Part shown: positions 18,776-26,743 of the stretch, piece after piece
How the letters are laid out: every line of letters starts with the position of its first letter
How positions within the stretch are numbered: the first letter of the stretch is position 1
DNA from: an uncultured Rhodospirillaceae bacterium
GTDB lineage: Bacteria; Pseudomonadota; Alphaproteobacteria; Reyranellales; Reyranellaceae
Reading direction: 5' to 3'
Assembly (NCBI GenBank): GCA_945952105.1
Contig: CAMFGZ010000006.1
Location: 62,001 to 126,000, forward strand
Length of the DNA: 64,000 nt
Notes under the pieces: generated by a model
Database searches by the model: none
Told to the model about the DNA's origin: nothing
The model's input: the letters and a program-made list of their open reading frames with translations, nothing else
Translations under genes and position numbers: made by a program

Positions 18776-19492
18776 GTGCTGGAAGTGACCTCCCTTTCCG
18801 CCGGATATGGCGCCCTCACCGTCCTGCGCGACGTCTCCCTCAAGGTCGGCGACGGCGAGGCCGTGGCCCTGGTCGGCGCCAACGGTGCGGGCAAAACCAC
18901 CCTCGTCCGCACCGTCTGCGGCCTGCTGCGCTCCCGAGGCGGCCGCATCGTCAAGAACGGCACCGATATCACCGCGACGCCGGCGCACGACCTTGCCCAA
19001 CACGGTCTCGCCGTCGTGCTGGAGAACCGTCGCCTGTTCGGCGAACTGTCGGTGCGCGAGAACCTGATCCTGGCCGAAACGGTCGGCCGTAAGGTGCGCG
19101 GCGCCCATATGCGCTTTTCGTGGGACGAGGTGACCGCTCTCTTCCCCGTGGTGAAGGAGCGACTTGCCTCGCCGGTCGAGTTGCTGAGCGGCGGCCAGCA
19201 GCAGATGGTGGCGATCGCCCGCGCCCTGCTGCTGCAGCCCGACCTGCTGATCATGGACGAGCCCTCGACCGGCCTCGCGCCCAAGGTCGTGAAGGACATC
19301 CTGCTGGTCATCAAGGCGTTGCGCGAGCGCGGCATGGGTCTGTTGCTCATCGAGCAGAATGTCGGAATCGCCTCGGAGATCACCGACCGCGCTTACGTCA
19401 TGTCGGTCGGCAGCATCGTCCACGAAATCGGCCCCGGCGAATGGCAGTCCTTCCTCACCGACGAGAGACTGGTTAAGGCCTATCTCGGCTGA
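18776..19492 (+). CDS. livF: Branched-chain-type ABC transporter ATPase LivF
   Basis: The 238-aa ATPase has Walker A GANGAGKTT, a canonical LLSGGQQQMVAIARAL signature, Walker B LLIMDEPSTGLAP and the LivF-typical LLLIEQNVGIA. The start is a GTG at 18776, three bases after the livG stop. It completes the livKHMGF importer. An AT-poor 56-bp gap separates it from the DUF2254 gene, and no clear terminator is visible. Confidence 0.95.
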   Translation: MLEVTSLSAGYGALTVLRDVSLKVGDGEAVALVGANGAGKTTLVRTVCGLLRSRGGRIVKNGTDITATPAHDLAQHGLAVVLENRRLFGELSVRENLILAETVGRKVRGAHMRFSWDEVTALFPVVKERLASPVELLSGGQQQMVAIARALLLQPDLLIMDEPSTGLAPKVVKDILLVIKALRERGMGLLLIEQNVGIASEITDRAYVMSVGSIVHEIGPGEWQSFLTDERLVKAYLG

Positions 19493-19548
19493 GATCACCA
19501 GCCCGCCCCGCTTCAGGGAGCGATTCCCCGCCAGGCGCGTTGTGAGCG

Positions 19549-20802
19549 ATGCGCTCCTTCCTGTCCGCAACGAGAATAGTCTCATTCTGGGATCTGCTTC
19601 GGGGCAGTTTCTGGTTTCTCCCGAGCGTAATGGCGGTCGGCGCCGTGCTCCTCTCGTTCGGCGCGGTTCAACTGGACGCGGCGATGGACTCGGACGCTTA
19701 TGGGCGCTTCGAATTCATCTATCTCTTCGGTCCCGAAGGGGCGCGCGCCATCCTGTCTGCGGTCGCAACCTCGATGATCACGGTCGCCGGCCTCACCTTC
19801 TCGATCACCATGCTGACGCTGCAGCTGGCCTCCTCCCAGTTCGGGCCACGCCTGCTGCGCAACTTCATGCGCGACCGTGGCAATCAGCTGGTACTCGGCA
19901 CTTTCATCAGCACCTTCGTCTATTGCCTGCTCGTCCTTCGCACCGTCAAAGGCGTCGAGGGGGCGAGCTTCGTGCCGCATCTCGCTGTGGCGATCGGCGT
20001 CGTGCTGGCCGTCGTGGGCCTCGCGGTGTTGATCTATTTCATCCACCATACTGCCAGTTCGATTCGCCTCGAGACGCTGCTTGCGTCGCTGGCGGCAGAA
20101 ACCTCGGCCACGATCGACCGCCTGTTCCCGGAGACACTGGGTCACGAGGAGCCGGAAACGGCTACCGAGCCGCCGGATTTCGGCCGGGCCCAGGTCATTT
20201 GTGCGAAAGCCAGTGGCTACGTCCAGTCGATCGACACCGCGGCACTGTTGCGCCTGTCCACCGAAGCGGATGCGATCGTCAAGGTGCTGGCGCCGCCCGG
20301 TCGTTTCGTGACCGAGCACGATCCGGTGCTGAGCGTCCTCGCGACCGCGGCTCTTGCCGAAGACAAGGAGAATGCGTTGCGCGCGACGTTCATTCTCGGC
20401 ATCGAACGCACGCCCTATCAGGACCTCGAATTCTCCATCCGGCGCATCGTGGAGATCGCCCAGCGTGCCCTCTCCCCCGGCATCAACGACCCGACAACCG
20501 CCCTCTACTGCATCGACCGCCTGCGCGAGGCCCTGGTACGGCTGGCGGAGCGGCAAATGCCCTCGAACCGGCGTCATGACGCAGAGGGCCGGCTGCGCGT
20601 CATCGCCGAGCCCGTCTCCTTCGAGACGCTGGCGACCGGTGCGCTAGGCGCCGTGAGCCGCTACGCCGGTTCCGATTCCGATGTCCTGCAGGCTCTCGCT
20701 TCGGCACTGGACAAGGTGATCGCGGCAGCGAGCGACAAGAACCGCGCCAAGCTGTTTGCATTGCGCCGATCTGTCCACCAACGGCTGAGCGAGGGTCAGT
20801 GA
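19549..20802 (+). CDS. DUF2254 membrane protein
   Basis: The 417-aa predicted inner-membrane protein has about four helices in the first 170 residues (for example VMAVGAVLLSFGAV and HLAVAIGVVLAVVGLAVLIYF), then a large soluble part with conserved elements TFILGIERTPYQDLEFSIRR and ALSPGINDPTTALYCIDRL that identify DUF2254. Its function is unknown; conductance or stress roles have been suggested only by fold. There is no strong Shine-Dalgarno before the ATG at 19549. It probably has its own promoter rather than belonging to the liv operon. Confidence 0.9.
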   Translation: MRSFLSATRIVSFWDLLRGSFWFLPSVMAVGAVLLSFGAVQLDAAMDSDAYGRFEFIYLFGPEGARAILSAVATSMITVAGLTFSITMLTLQLASSQFGPRLLRNFMRDRGNQLVLGTFISTFVYCLLVLRTVKGVEGASFVPHLAVAIGVVLAVVGLAVLIYFIHHTASSIRLETLLASLAAETSATIDRLFPETLGHEEPETATEPPDFGRAQVICAKASGYVQSIDTAALLRLSTEADAIVKVLAPPGRFVTEHDPVLSVLATAALAEDKENALRATFILGIERTPYQDLEFSIRRIVEIAQRALSPGINDPTTALYCIDRLREALVRLAERQMPSNRRHDAEGRLRVIAEPVSFETLATGALGAVSRYAGSDSDVLQALASALDKVIAAASDKNRAKLFALRRSVHQRLSEGQ

Positions 20803-20836
20803 CTGCGGCGGCCTTCGCGGGGCCAACGGGCCGACG

Positions 20837-21550
20837 CTACTTGTTGCGGATGCCGGGATTGAGGGCGACGGTCTCGCCGGCCGCGCCGCCGGCGTCGTAG
20901 GCCTCGGGCGAGATCATGCGGCCCGGTCCCTGCTCGACCGTGAGCAGCTTCAGGCCGAGCTTTGCCAGTTCGCTATCGACGACGGCGGCCTTGAGCACGA
21001 CCAGCCCGCGGCCGCTGCTCCGGATCACCCCGTCCCGCTCCGCCTTCATCGCCACCAGCCGGTCGGCGATAGACGAACACATGCCCAGCGCAAAGGACGC
21101 GTTGGCGAGATGTCGCTCCCGGTGCCGGAAGCGCTTGTAGTCGGCCGAGACCTTGTAGCGGCCGAGCCCGGTGCGGACCGTGCCGTCGATCAGCTCGGTC
21201 AGGTAGTGCGCCACTTCGACGTCGGCCGGCAGACCGAAGAAGACGTAGCGTGCCTCGCCCGCGGCGTTCTTCTCGCGCCAGACCCGGCAATCGCAGAAGG
21301 CGGCGATCGCGCCGATGCATTCGTCGATCGGGATGCGCTTCCTGAGATGGGTCTCGTAGATCCTCTCCTCGCACTGCGTCTTACGGATCTCGACGTCGGT
21401 GAGGGACAGCTCGTAACGGTCGAGCAGTTCGGCGACCTTGGCCGCCGCCGCCAGCGCCTCGCCCTCGGTGCAACCATTGTCGATGGTCTTGGCTCGCAGC
21501 GCATGGATGCGCGCCTTGAGCTTTTCGAGCGCCGGCGGGTCCGTGGCCAT
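20837..21550 (-). CDS. DUF2786-domain protein
   Basis: The protein has 237 aa. Residues about 7-46 (LEKLKARIHALRAKTIDNGC) match DUF2786, and the remainder (YVFFGLPADVEVAHYLTELI, RFRHRERHLANASFALGMCS) matches the associated C-terminal domain seen in many phage and bacterial proteins. The function is unknown. The start ATG at 21550 overlaps by one base the stop of the upstream small membrane protein (TGATG), so translation is coupled. The C-terminus has a GGAAGETVALNPGIRNK tail. Confidence 0.85.
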   Translation of the reverse strand: MATDPPALEKLKARIHALRAKTIDNGCTEGEALAAAAKVAELLDRYELSLTDVEIRKTQCEERIYETHLRKRIPIDECIGAIAAFCDCRVWREKNAAGEARYVFFGLPADVEVAHYLTELIDGTVRTGLGRYKVSADYKRFRHRERHLANASFALGMCSSIADRLVAMKAERDGVIRSSGRGLVVLKAAVVDSELAKLGLKLLTVEQGPGRMISPEAYDAGGAAGETVALNPGIRNK

Positions 21551-21810
21551 CACGGCTTCACGCCCGGTGTCACCCGTGCCTTGCGGAAATGCCGGTACAC
21601 CGCAAGGGCGACGCCGATTGCCAGCCCCGGCAAGGCCGAGGCGATGGCGACCGATGCAATGCCCATCTCGCAGCCACCTGAATCGCCCGGCGTGCCGCAG
21701 CGGGAGTCCAAGCCGTAGGCGAGCGCGAGGCTCGTGATTCCCACCACGAGGGGCGTCACGACGAAGCCGAGCAGGCCGAAGCCGACAATCCTTGCGACGA
21801 GCCCCAGCAT
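21550..21810 (-). CDS. Small two-helix membrane protein
   Basis: This 86-aa unrecognised protein has two hydrophobic segments: about residues 5-33 (ARIVGFGLLGFVVTPLVVGI onward) and 49-70 (GIASVAIASALPGLAIGVAL). They are separated by a short loop with two cysteines, DSRCGTPGDSGGC, and followed by a basic tail. Start and stop each overlap neighbours by one base (TGATG), which is strong evidence that it is a real gene between the VOC and DUF2786 genes. The two loop cysteines could form a disulfide if periplasmic. Confidence 0.72.
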   Translation of the reverse strand: MLGLVARIVGFGLLGFVVTPLVVGITSLALAYGLDSRCGTPGDSGGCEMGIASVAIASALPGLAIGVALAVYRHFRKARVTPGVKP

Positions 21811-22754
21811 CAGTCGGCCGCACGACCCGTCGCTTCCGCGAAGCGCTTGCGCCGCATCTCCATCCTCGGATCGTCAATCTTCGACCCGGTCGGCTCGGGC
21901 ACCCAGCCGTCACGGCCGGGAATGTAGGCGCGATTGGTCTGGAGCGGATTGCGATTGACCAGCGGCCGCGCATGGAGTGGATGGCGCAGGCTGCGGATTT
22001 CATGCTCGATCTCGAACAGGGCCTTGCCGGTCGCCGGATCGGCGATCTGCTGAAAGCGGTACTGGTGCTGGTTGCTCTCCTCGGTCAGCAAGCCGCGCTC
22101 GACGAGCTTCCCATGCGGGCCGGAGAAGTTCGCGACATAGACCTGGATGTGGTGCCCGTCATAGGCCTCGGCGGCATCGCTCTCGCGGAAGATCAGCTCC
22201 TGGCCGATGCCCACGGAAACATGCGCCGCCGTACCCTCGACACGCGCGCCCGTCGCGAAGACGTCCCGATAAAAGCCCGCAATGCCGTCGACCGCACCGC
22301 GCGGCACGTCGAACTCGACATAGGCCATGCCCAACGCCATGCCTTCGAAGCGCGAGGATGGATCGTGGCAAAGGATCCGGTTGCCCCAGGGACAGATCGT
22401 CTCGACATGGTCCTTGTGCTCGACGAAGGCGAACCGCGTGTCGCGGAGCATGTCTTTCACCCGGTGGAGCCGCTGCAGCAACGCCTCACGATCGGGAATC
22501 ACGAGTCCGACCCGCCCGCGCAGGCGCTGCGCTCTGGCCATCGTCGGCAGGTGGAACTGGCTGCGCCCGACATTGACCCACATATTGTCGATGCTGGTCA
22601 TCATATAGGGATCGCGTGTGAGGCCGAGCCCGCTCATGTAGAAGACCGTCGCCAGCCCCTGCTCGGCGATCCCGAGATTGACGTGCTCCAGCGCGGTGAT
22701 GTTGCCGAGGTCCTCGGCACTGCGGTCGTATCTTTTCCCACCCGGCTCGCGCAT
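21810..22754 (-). CDS. Large VOC-like protein
   Basis: The 314-aa protein has two glyoxalase-like halves: ITALEHVNLGIAEQGLATVF near residue 19 and MALGMAYVEFDVPRGAVDGI near residue 137. They are followed by a long C-terminal extension with repeated Arg-Asn-Pro (LVNRNPLQTNRAYIPGRDGW). A strong GAGGAGG precedes the ATG at 22754. It heads a three-gene coupled unit with the small membrane protein and DUF2786. The substrate is unknown; two VOC modules in one chain resemble extradiol-type architecture, but the metal ligands are not clear. Confidence 0.75.
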   Translation of the reverse strand: MREPGGKRYDRSAEDLGNITALEHVNLGIAEQGLATVFYMSGLGLTRDPYMMTSIDNMWVNVGRSQFHLPTMARAQRLRGRVGLVIPDREALLQRLHRVKDMLRDTRFAFVEHKDHVETICPWGNRILCHDPSSRFEGMALGMAYVEFDVPRGAVDGIAGFYRDVFATGARVEGTAAHVSVGIGQELIFRESDAAEAYDGHHIQVYVANFSGPHGKLVERGLLTEESNQHQYRFQQIADPATGKALFEIEHEIRSLRHPLHARPLVNRNPLQTNRAYIPGRDGWVPEPTGSKIDDPRMEMRRKRFAEATGRAAD

Positions 22755-22823
22755 GGCCTGTCCTCCTCAGTCGGCACGACTATAGCGGCGAGACGGCATT
22801 GCGGACAGAAGCGACGCCGGCCG

Positions 22824-23045
22824 TCAGGGAAGACCGGATGTCGGCTCTTCCCCTTTGCGCTCGAAGGCGAAGTGATCCCGGATGTGCCGGTTGAAGAACT
22901 CACCCTTGGAAAAGGCCGCCTTCAGTTCATCGGAGGCCTCTTCCGGGACGCCCAGATAGGTGTAGCGGCGGCGCGACCTGAAAACGACGTCGAGCGCCCG
23001 CCGCCGGCGGTCATAGCGGTACGAGCGGATGACGGTGGAGGGGAT
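22824..23045 (-). pseudogene. KTSC-domain protein without a normal start codon
   Basis: Reading the minus strand from 23045 gives a 73-codon frame, IPSTVIRSYRYDRR, then ALDVVFRSRRRYTYLGVPEE and AFSKGEFFNRHIRDHFAFER, a full-length match to the short KTSC domain. Family members normally start Met-Pro-Ser-Thr; here that first codon is ATC. The codon two positions earlier is a TAA stop, so no upstream start exists and no later one leaves the domain intact. Either ATG became ATC (a start-loss pseudogene or sequencing error), or a rare AUC start is used. There is no Shine-Dalgarno. The domain itself shows no stops or frameshifts. Confidence 0.72.
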
Positions 23046-23110
23046 GGATTAACAACGCACCAGAACATCTGGGGATGCTAGGATCGGCGACCAACGCAGG
23101 AGAGAGCGGC

Positions 23111-23791
23111 ATGACTCTGGAGTCCGAAGGCCACCAGCCGAGCCTTTCGTCCGCCGGTCCGCTCCGCCCCGACTTTCCTGTCTGGGGCTTGTTCGGCCGC
23201 GCGCTGCTTTATTTGGTGGGCCAGATCCTGATAGTTCCCGCGCCGTGGACCGTCACGGGCTTCTACCGGTTCGTATGCCAGCATATCTCCCTTCCCGACG
23301 GGAGAAGCCTCCGCTTCACCGGCCAGCCGGCCGACATCTGGTACATCCTGATCGGGCTCGCCATTCTGGTATGGCTGCACAATGTCCACCACGCCGGCGT
23401 GATCGGCGCGGTGACACTGGCCACGATCCTGCTCACCATGCCCGTCCTTAGATGGTTCTGCGCAAATCTGAGTACCGAAGATGGCCAGTTCAAGCTCTCG
23501 TTCGATGGCGAGACGCTGGCATGGCTGGGATGGAATGTCCTGCTCGCCGTCTCCGTTCTTACCGTCATCGGCTGGGCCTGGGTGCTGAAGGCGATGATGC
23601 AGTGGATTTGCCGCAACATCCGCGGCACCGTGCGCCTCACCTTCAATGCGACCGGGCTATCGATCCTCGGCCACGGCCTCCTGCTGGCCCTGATGTGCGT
23701 CTTCGTCATCCCGATCCCGTGGGCGGTGCGCTGGTACGCCGACTGGTTCGCCAGCCAGTTCTCCGTCAGCGCACCTAACACCGTCGGCTGA
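23111..23791 (+). CDS. Polytopic membrane protein with repeated units, DUF898-like
   Basis: The 226-aa protein has about five to six hydrophobic helices. It contains repeated Pro-Trp-turn elements (VPAPWTVTGFYRFV, VIGWAWVLKAMMQWI, PIPWAVRWYADWF), each followed by a soluble strand such as LRFTGQPADIWYILIGL or VRLTFNATGLSILGHG. That internal repetition resembles DUF898/YjgN-type membrane proteins, but the match is weak. The ATG at 23111 follows AGGAGAGAG. Its 3' end overlaps the convergent MFS gene by 17 bases. Function unknown. Confidence 0.65.
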   Translation: MTLESEGHQPSLSSAGPLRPDFPVWGLFGRALLYLVGQILIVPAPWTVTGFYRFVCQHISLPDGRSLRFTGQPADIWYILIGLAILVWLHNVHHAGVIGAVTLATILLTMPVLRWFCANLSTEDGQFKLSFDGETLAWLGWNVLLAVSVLTVIGWAWVLKAMMQWICRNIRGTVRLTFNATGLSILGHGLLLALMCVFVIPIPWAVRWYADWFASQFSVSAPNTVG

Positions 23792-24932
23792 CCCTCCGCC
23801 ACAGGCCGAACAGGCCGACGACGAGCGCCAAGGCCGCGCCGATCAGGAAGCCGGTGGCGTAGCCATCGGTCAGCGAGAGCGCCGCGCTGAACAGCAGCGG
23901 CAAGACCAACGCTCCGGCATCGCCGAAGGCCAGAACGGCGCCCGTGGTCGCGCCTATGCGACCGACCGGCGACAGGCGCGCCACCTCGGCCAGCAGCACG
24001 CCGTGCCAGCTCACGCCGGTGACGCTCAACGCGGTGGCAATCGCGGCTGCGGCCCATGTCGGCCATTCCGGGTCGATCGACGCCGTGAGAACGGCAGCCG
24101 CGGCCATGCCGATCCCCAGGAAGGCCAACAGCGTGGCAGGCGCCACAAAGCGCGAGGCCAGCCAGCCCCAGCCAATGCGCGCCGGCACCGCCACGACGAT
24201 CGCGATGGCGAAGACCTGCCCCGCCCGCTCGAGGTCGTAGCCCAGGCCGCGCACCAGATAGAGCACGAAGAAACCGGTGAAGAGCGACTGAAGGCCCACG
24301 AAGCTGAACATTGCGACGCAAAGGATGCGCAACGCCGGCTCCTTCAACACGCCGACGACATTGGCGCGGATGTCGGAGGGCGACAGTGGCTGCGCCGGGT
24401 TGCGATCGACATCGAAGCCGGCGCGCAGCGGCTGAAGGGCCACCACGATGAGCACGCAGGCGAGAGCTATGACCAGAAGCGCCACGCGCCAACCCGCTTC
24501 GACGACCAGCGCCGGCGCCACCACGCCCGCGAGCATCAGTCCGACTGGCACGCCGCACTGCTTGATCGAGAAGACCAGCGGCGCCAGGTTACGAGGAGCG
24601 AGGCGACCCAGCAGATGCGAGCTGGAGGGCGTCGACACCGCCTGCCCCAGTCCGCCGATGAAGGCCCCGGCCGCGATGAGCGGCAACCAGCCTACCGTCG
24701 TGACGGCAAGGCCGAGGCCCAGCGCAGCCATGCCGACCTGAGTCATGCGCACCGCACCGTAGCGCAGAATAAAGCCGCCGCAGCCGATGGTCGTCAGGAA
24801 CGCAGCGACGGAGCCGATCGCGAGATAGACGCCGACCAGCGCGGCCTCGATGCCGAGATCGACCACGATGGCCGCGGCAATCAGTGGGACCGTCGACCGC
24901 CCCAGCGTGGCGAAGGTCTGCTGGACGGTCAT
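23775..24932 (-). CDS. Major facilitator superfamily transporter
   Basis: This 385-aa carrier has about 12 helices. The first half opens PLIAAAIVVDLGIEAALVGV; the motif-A region is reduced (RYGAVRMTQVGMAALG). A conserved SIKQCGVPVGLMLAGVVAPA segment falls where motif C lies. It resembles the cyanate/YfnC-like group of exporters, whose substrates are diverse. It is transcribed in the same direction as the LLM monooxygenase upstream, 77 bp away, so uptake or efflux of that enzyme's substrate is possible. Confidence 0.87.
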   Translation of the reverse strand: MTVQQTFATLGRSTVPLIAAAIVVDLGIEAALVGVYLAIGSVAAFLTTIGCGGFILRYGAVRMTQVGMAALGLGLAVTTVGWLPLIAAGAFIGGLGQAVSTPSSSHLLGRLAPRNLAPLVFSIKQCGVPVGLMLAGVVAPALVVEAGWRVALLVIALACVLIVVALQPLRAGFDVDRNPAQPLSPSDIRANVVGVLKEPALRILCVAMFSFVGLQSLFTGFFVLYLVRGLGYDLERAGQVFAIAIVVAVPARIGWGWLASRFVAPATLLAFLGIGMAAAAVLTASIDPEWPTWAAAAIATALSVTGVSWHGVLLAEVARLSPVGRIGATTGAVLAFGDAGALVLPLLFSAALSLTDGYATGFLIGAALALVVGLFGLWRRVSRRC

Positions 24933-25009
24933 TGCGCCGAGCGCGACGTAGAGGGGACTGGCGATCAGGCGGCTCCGGCAAATCCTCGACCGAGAGTGGC
25001 GTTACGGGA

Positions 25010-26320
25010 TCAGAATGCAAACAGATTGTCGCGAAAATGCGCGTGCGCGTGCGCGTACGCAGTGCGAACCAGGCCGCGCTTTTGCAGCTCCGGCACGAGT
25101 CCGTCGGTGACGTCGGAGACGTAACGGCGGCTGAGCGGCCCATTGAACATGAAGCCATCGCCGCCCACCTGCTTCATCGCCTCCTCCATCACGTCGGCAA
25201 CATGCTCGACCGTTCCGACGACGGCATCCTCGAAACCGAATCGGTAGCTGGCCGCGACTTCGCGCAGCGTTCGTCCCTGCGCCAGGAAGCGCTTCAACGT
25301 GCCCTGCTGGCCGTTGGTCGTGAGATCCGCCAGCGGCGCATCGAGATCGAAGGTCGAGAAGTCGATGTCCGTCAGGCTGCCCATCATGGCCAGGGATACT
25401 TCCGGTGCGGCCTCGCGTTGGACCTGCCGGCGCCGCGCGCGAGCCTGCGCCTCGTCGTTGGTTTCGCCCAGCGTCGGCGACACGACGAACAGCACCTTGC
25501 AGCTGTCGGGATCACGCCCCTGCGCGACCAGACGCTTGCGCATGTCGTCGCGAAAGGCCTTCATTTCCACGACCGTGCCCAGCGCTGCGATCACGATGTC
25601 CATGTGCCGGGCGGCGAAGGCCTTGCCCTGCGGCGAGCCGCCGGCCTGCACCAGCACCGGCCGCCCCTGCGGAGGCCGCGCGGTGTTGAGCGGGCCTCGC
25701 GAGGAAAAGAACCTTCCCTTGAAGTCGATGGCGCGGACCTTCGCAGGATCGACGAACATGCCGGTCTCTCGGTCGGCAACGACTGCGTCGGCATCCCATG
25801 ACGACCAGAGCCTCGTCACGAGGTCCACGAACTCGTCGGCCATCTCGTAGCGCAGGTCGTGTTCAAGGTGCTCATCGAGACCGAAATTCTGCGCCGCACG
25901 CTCCGCCGTAGAGGTGACGAAATTGCAGCCGACGCGGCCCTTGGACATCAGGTCCAGCGTCGCGATCAGCCGTGCCAGCAGATAGGGCGGATAGAAGCTG
26001 GTCGAAATGGTCGGCACGATGCCGAGATGTCTCGTCGCCTGCGCGATCAGCGGCACCAGCGGCAAAGGATCGTTCTTCGGGGCGCGCAGGGCCCGCTCGA
26101 GATAGAAGTCCATCGAGCCGCCGTAGTTGTCGGGGACGAACAGCGAGTCCTCGAGCAGCAGGCAGTCGAAGCAGGCGCGCTCCAGGGCTTTCGCTAGGTC
26201 GATGTGCAGGTCGGGCTGTGCCCAGTCCCTCGCGTCCACCCCCGCCCAGGGCTGGTTCCATCCGTGCACGCCGAAACTGTTGCCGAGGAACCAGCCGAGA
26301 TGGAATTGCCGTGCCGCCAA
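25010..26320 (-). CDS. NtaA/SnaA/DszA-family flavin-dependent monooxygenase
   Basis: The enzyme has about 436 aa and belongs to the bacterial luciferase-like class. Family elements are FHLGWFLGNSFGVHGWNQPW at the start, GVDARDWAQPDLHIDLAKAL, SKGRVGCNFVTS (flavin phosphate region) and GDGFMFNGP late. Members oxidise nitrilotriacetate, EDTA, sulfones or alkanesulfonates using FMNH2 from a partner reductase, which is not present here. I chose the TTG at 26320 because GGAGAGG sits six bases before it; a second TTG at 26338 lacks this. The C-terminus contains an Ala-His repeat encoded by tandem GTGCGC units. Confidence 0.9.
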   Translation of the reverse strand: MAARQFHLGWFLGNSFGVHGWNQPWAGVDARDWAQPDLHIDLAKALERACFDCLLLEDSLFVPDNYGGSMDFYLERALRAPKNDPLPLVPLIAQATRHLGIVPTISTSFYPPYLLARLIATLDLMSKGRVGCNFVTSTAERAAQNFGLDEHLEHDLRYEMADEFVDLVTRLWSSWDADAVVADRETGMFVDPAKVRAIDFKGRFFSSRGPLNTARPPQGRPVLVQAGGSPQGKAFAARHMDIVIAALGTVVEMKAFRDDMRKRLVAQGRDPDSCKVLFVVSPTLGETNDEAQARARRRQVQREAAPEVSLAMMGSLTDIDFSTFDLDAPLADLTTNGQQGTLKRFLAQGRTLREVAASYRFGFEDAVVGTVEHVADVMEEAMKQVGGDGFMFNGPLSRRYVSDVTDGLVPELQKRGLVRTAYAHAHAHFRDNLFAF

Positions 26321-26449
26321 TTTGTGCCTCTCCGCCAATATCGGCGGTCGAGATGCAATCGACGGACCAGCTCCATCACGGCGAATACATGAAGGAGTCC
26401 GAGCGAAGCCAAGGACCTGACGGGATGGCCCGACGCCTCCTCCGCTGGC

Positions 26450-26483
26450 GCGAGATCCTTCGCGGCGCTCAGGATGAAGGATC
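26450..26483. repeat. REP-like intergenic palindrome
   Basis: GATCCTTC (26454-26461) and GAAGGATC (26476-26483) flank a 14-nt loop inside the intergenic block 26339-26525. The surrounding phrase (GCGAGATCCTTCGCGGCGC) resembles, from memory, a palindromic intergenic repeat scattered through many environmental bacterial genomes. It has no coding character. Confidence 0.5.
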
Positions 26484-26525
26484 GTCGTGGATCGGCGCCA
26501 AGCGCACCGATCCGCCGTTCAGGCG

Positions 26526-26726
26526 TCAGGCCTTCACGGTCATGTCGACGGTCCGGGCCTTGTGTGCGTAGAGATCGATCTTTGCCCACATGCGGGCGAG
26601 CGCGACTTCGTCGGCTTCCTTCTCGGTGTCGAAGGGACCGTGCCAGGCAATCGTATCCCGCACCGGCTTGTTCCAGTTGGCGCGGCGGTCCTCGATCTCA
26701 TACTCGGCTTCGAACACGAACCACAT
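26526..26726 (-). CDS. Small acidic protein of unknown function downstream of prfB
   Basis: The 66-aa protein begins MWFVFEAEYEIEDRRANWNK, followed by VRDTIAWHGPFDTEKEADEV and a lysine-containing tail. It is rich in Trp and charged residues, with no membrane segment. The ATG at 26726 lies 17 bases after the prfB stop, and that gap holds AAGGAG and AGGGGG stretches suitable as a ribosome-binding site. It probably forms an operon with prfB and the PBP1A gene. No family recognised. Confidence 0.65.
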   Translation of the reverse strand: MWFVFEAEYEIEDRRANWNKPVRDTIAWHGPFDTEKEADEVALARMWAKIDLYAHKARTVDMTVKA

Positions 26727-26743
26727 CGGCAGCCCCCTACTCC

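Noticed and set aside
25038..25059. Short GTGCGC tandem as a CRISPR or minisatellite
   Set aside because: Only about three hexamers, no spacers, inside a coding region.
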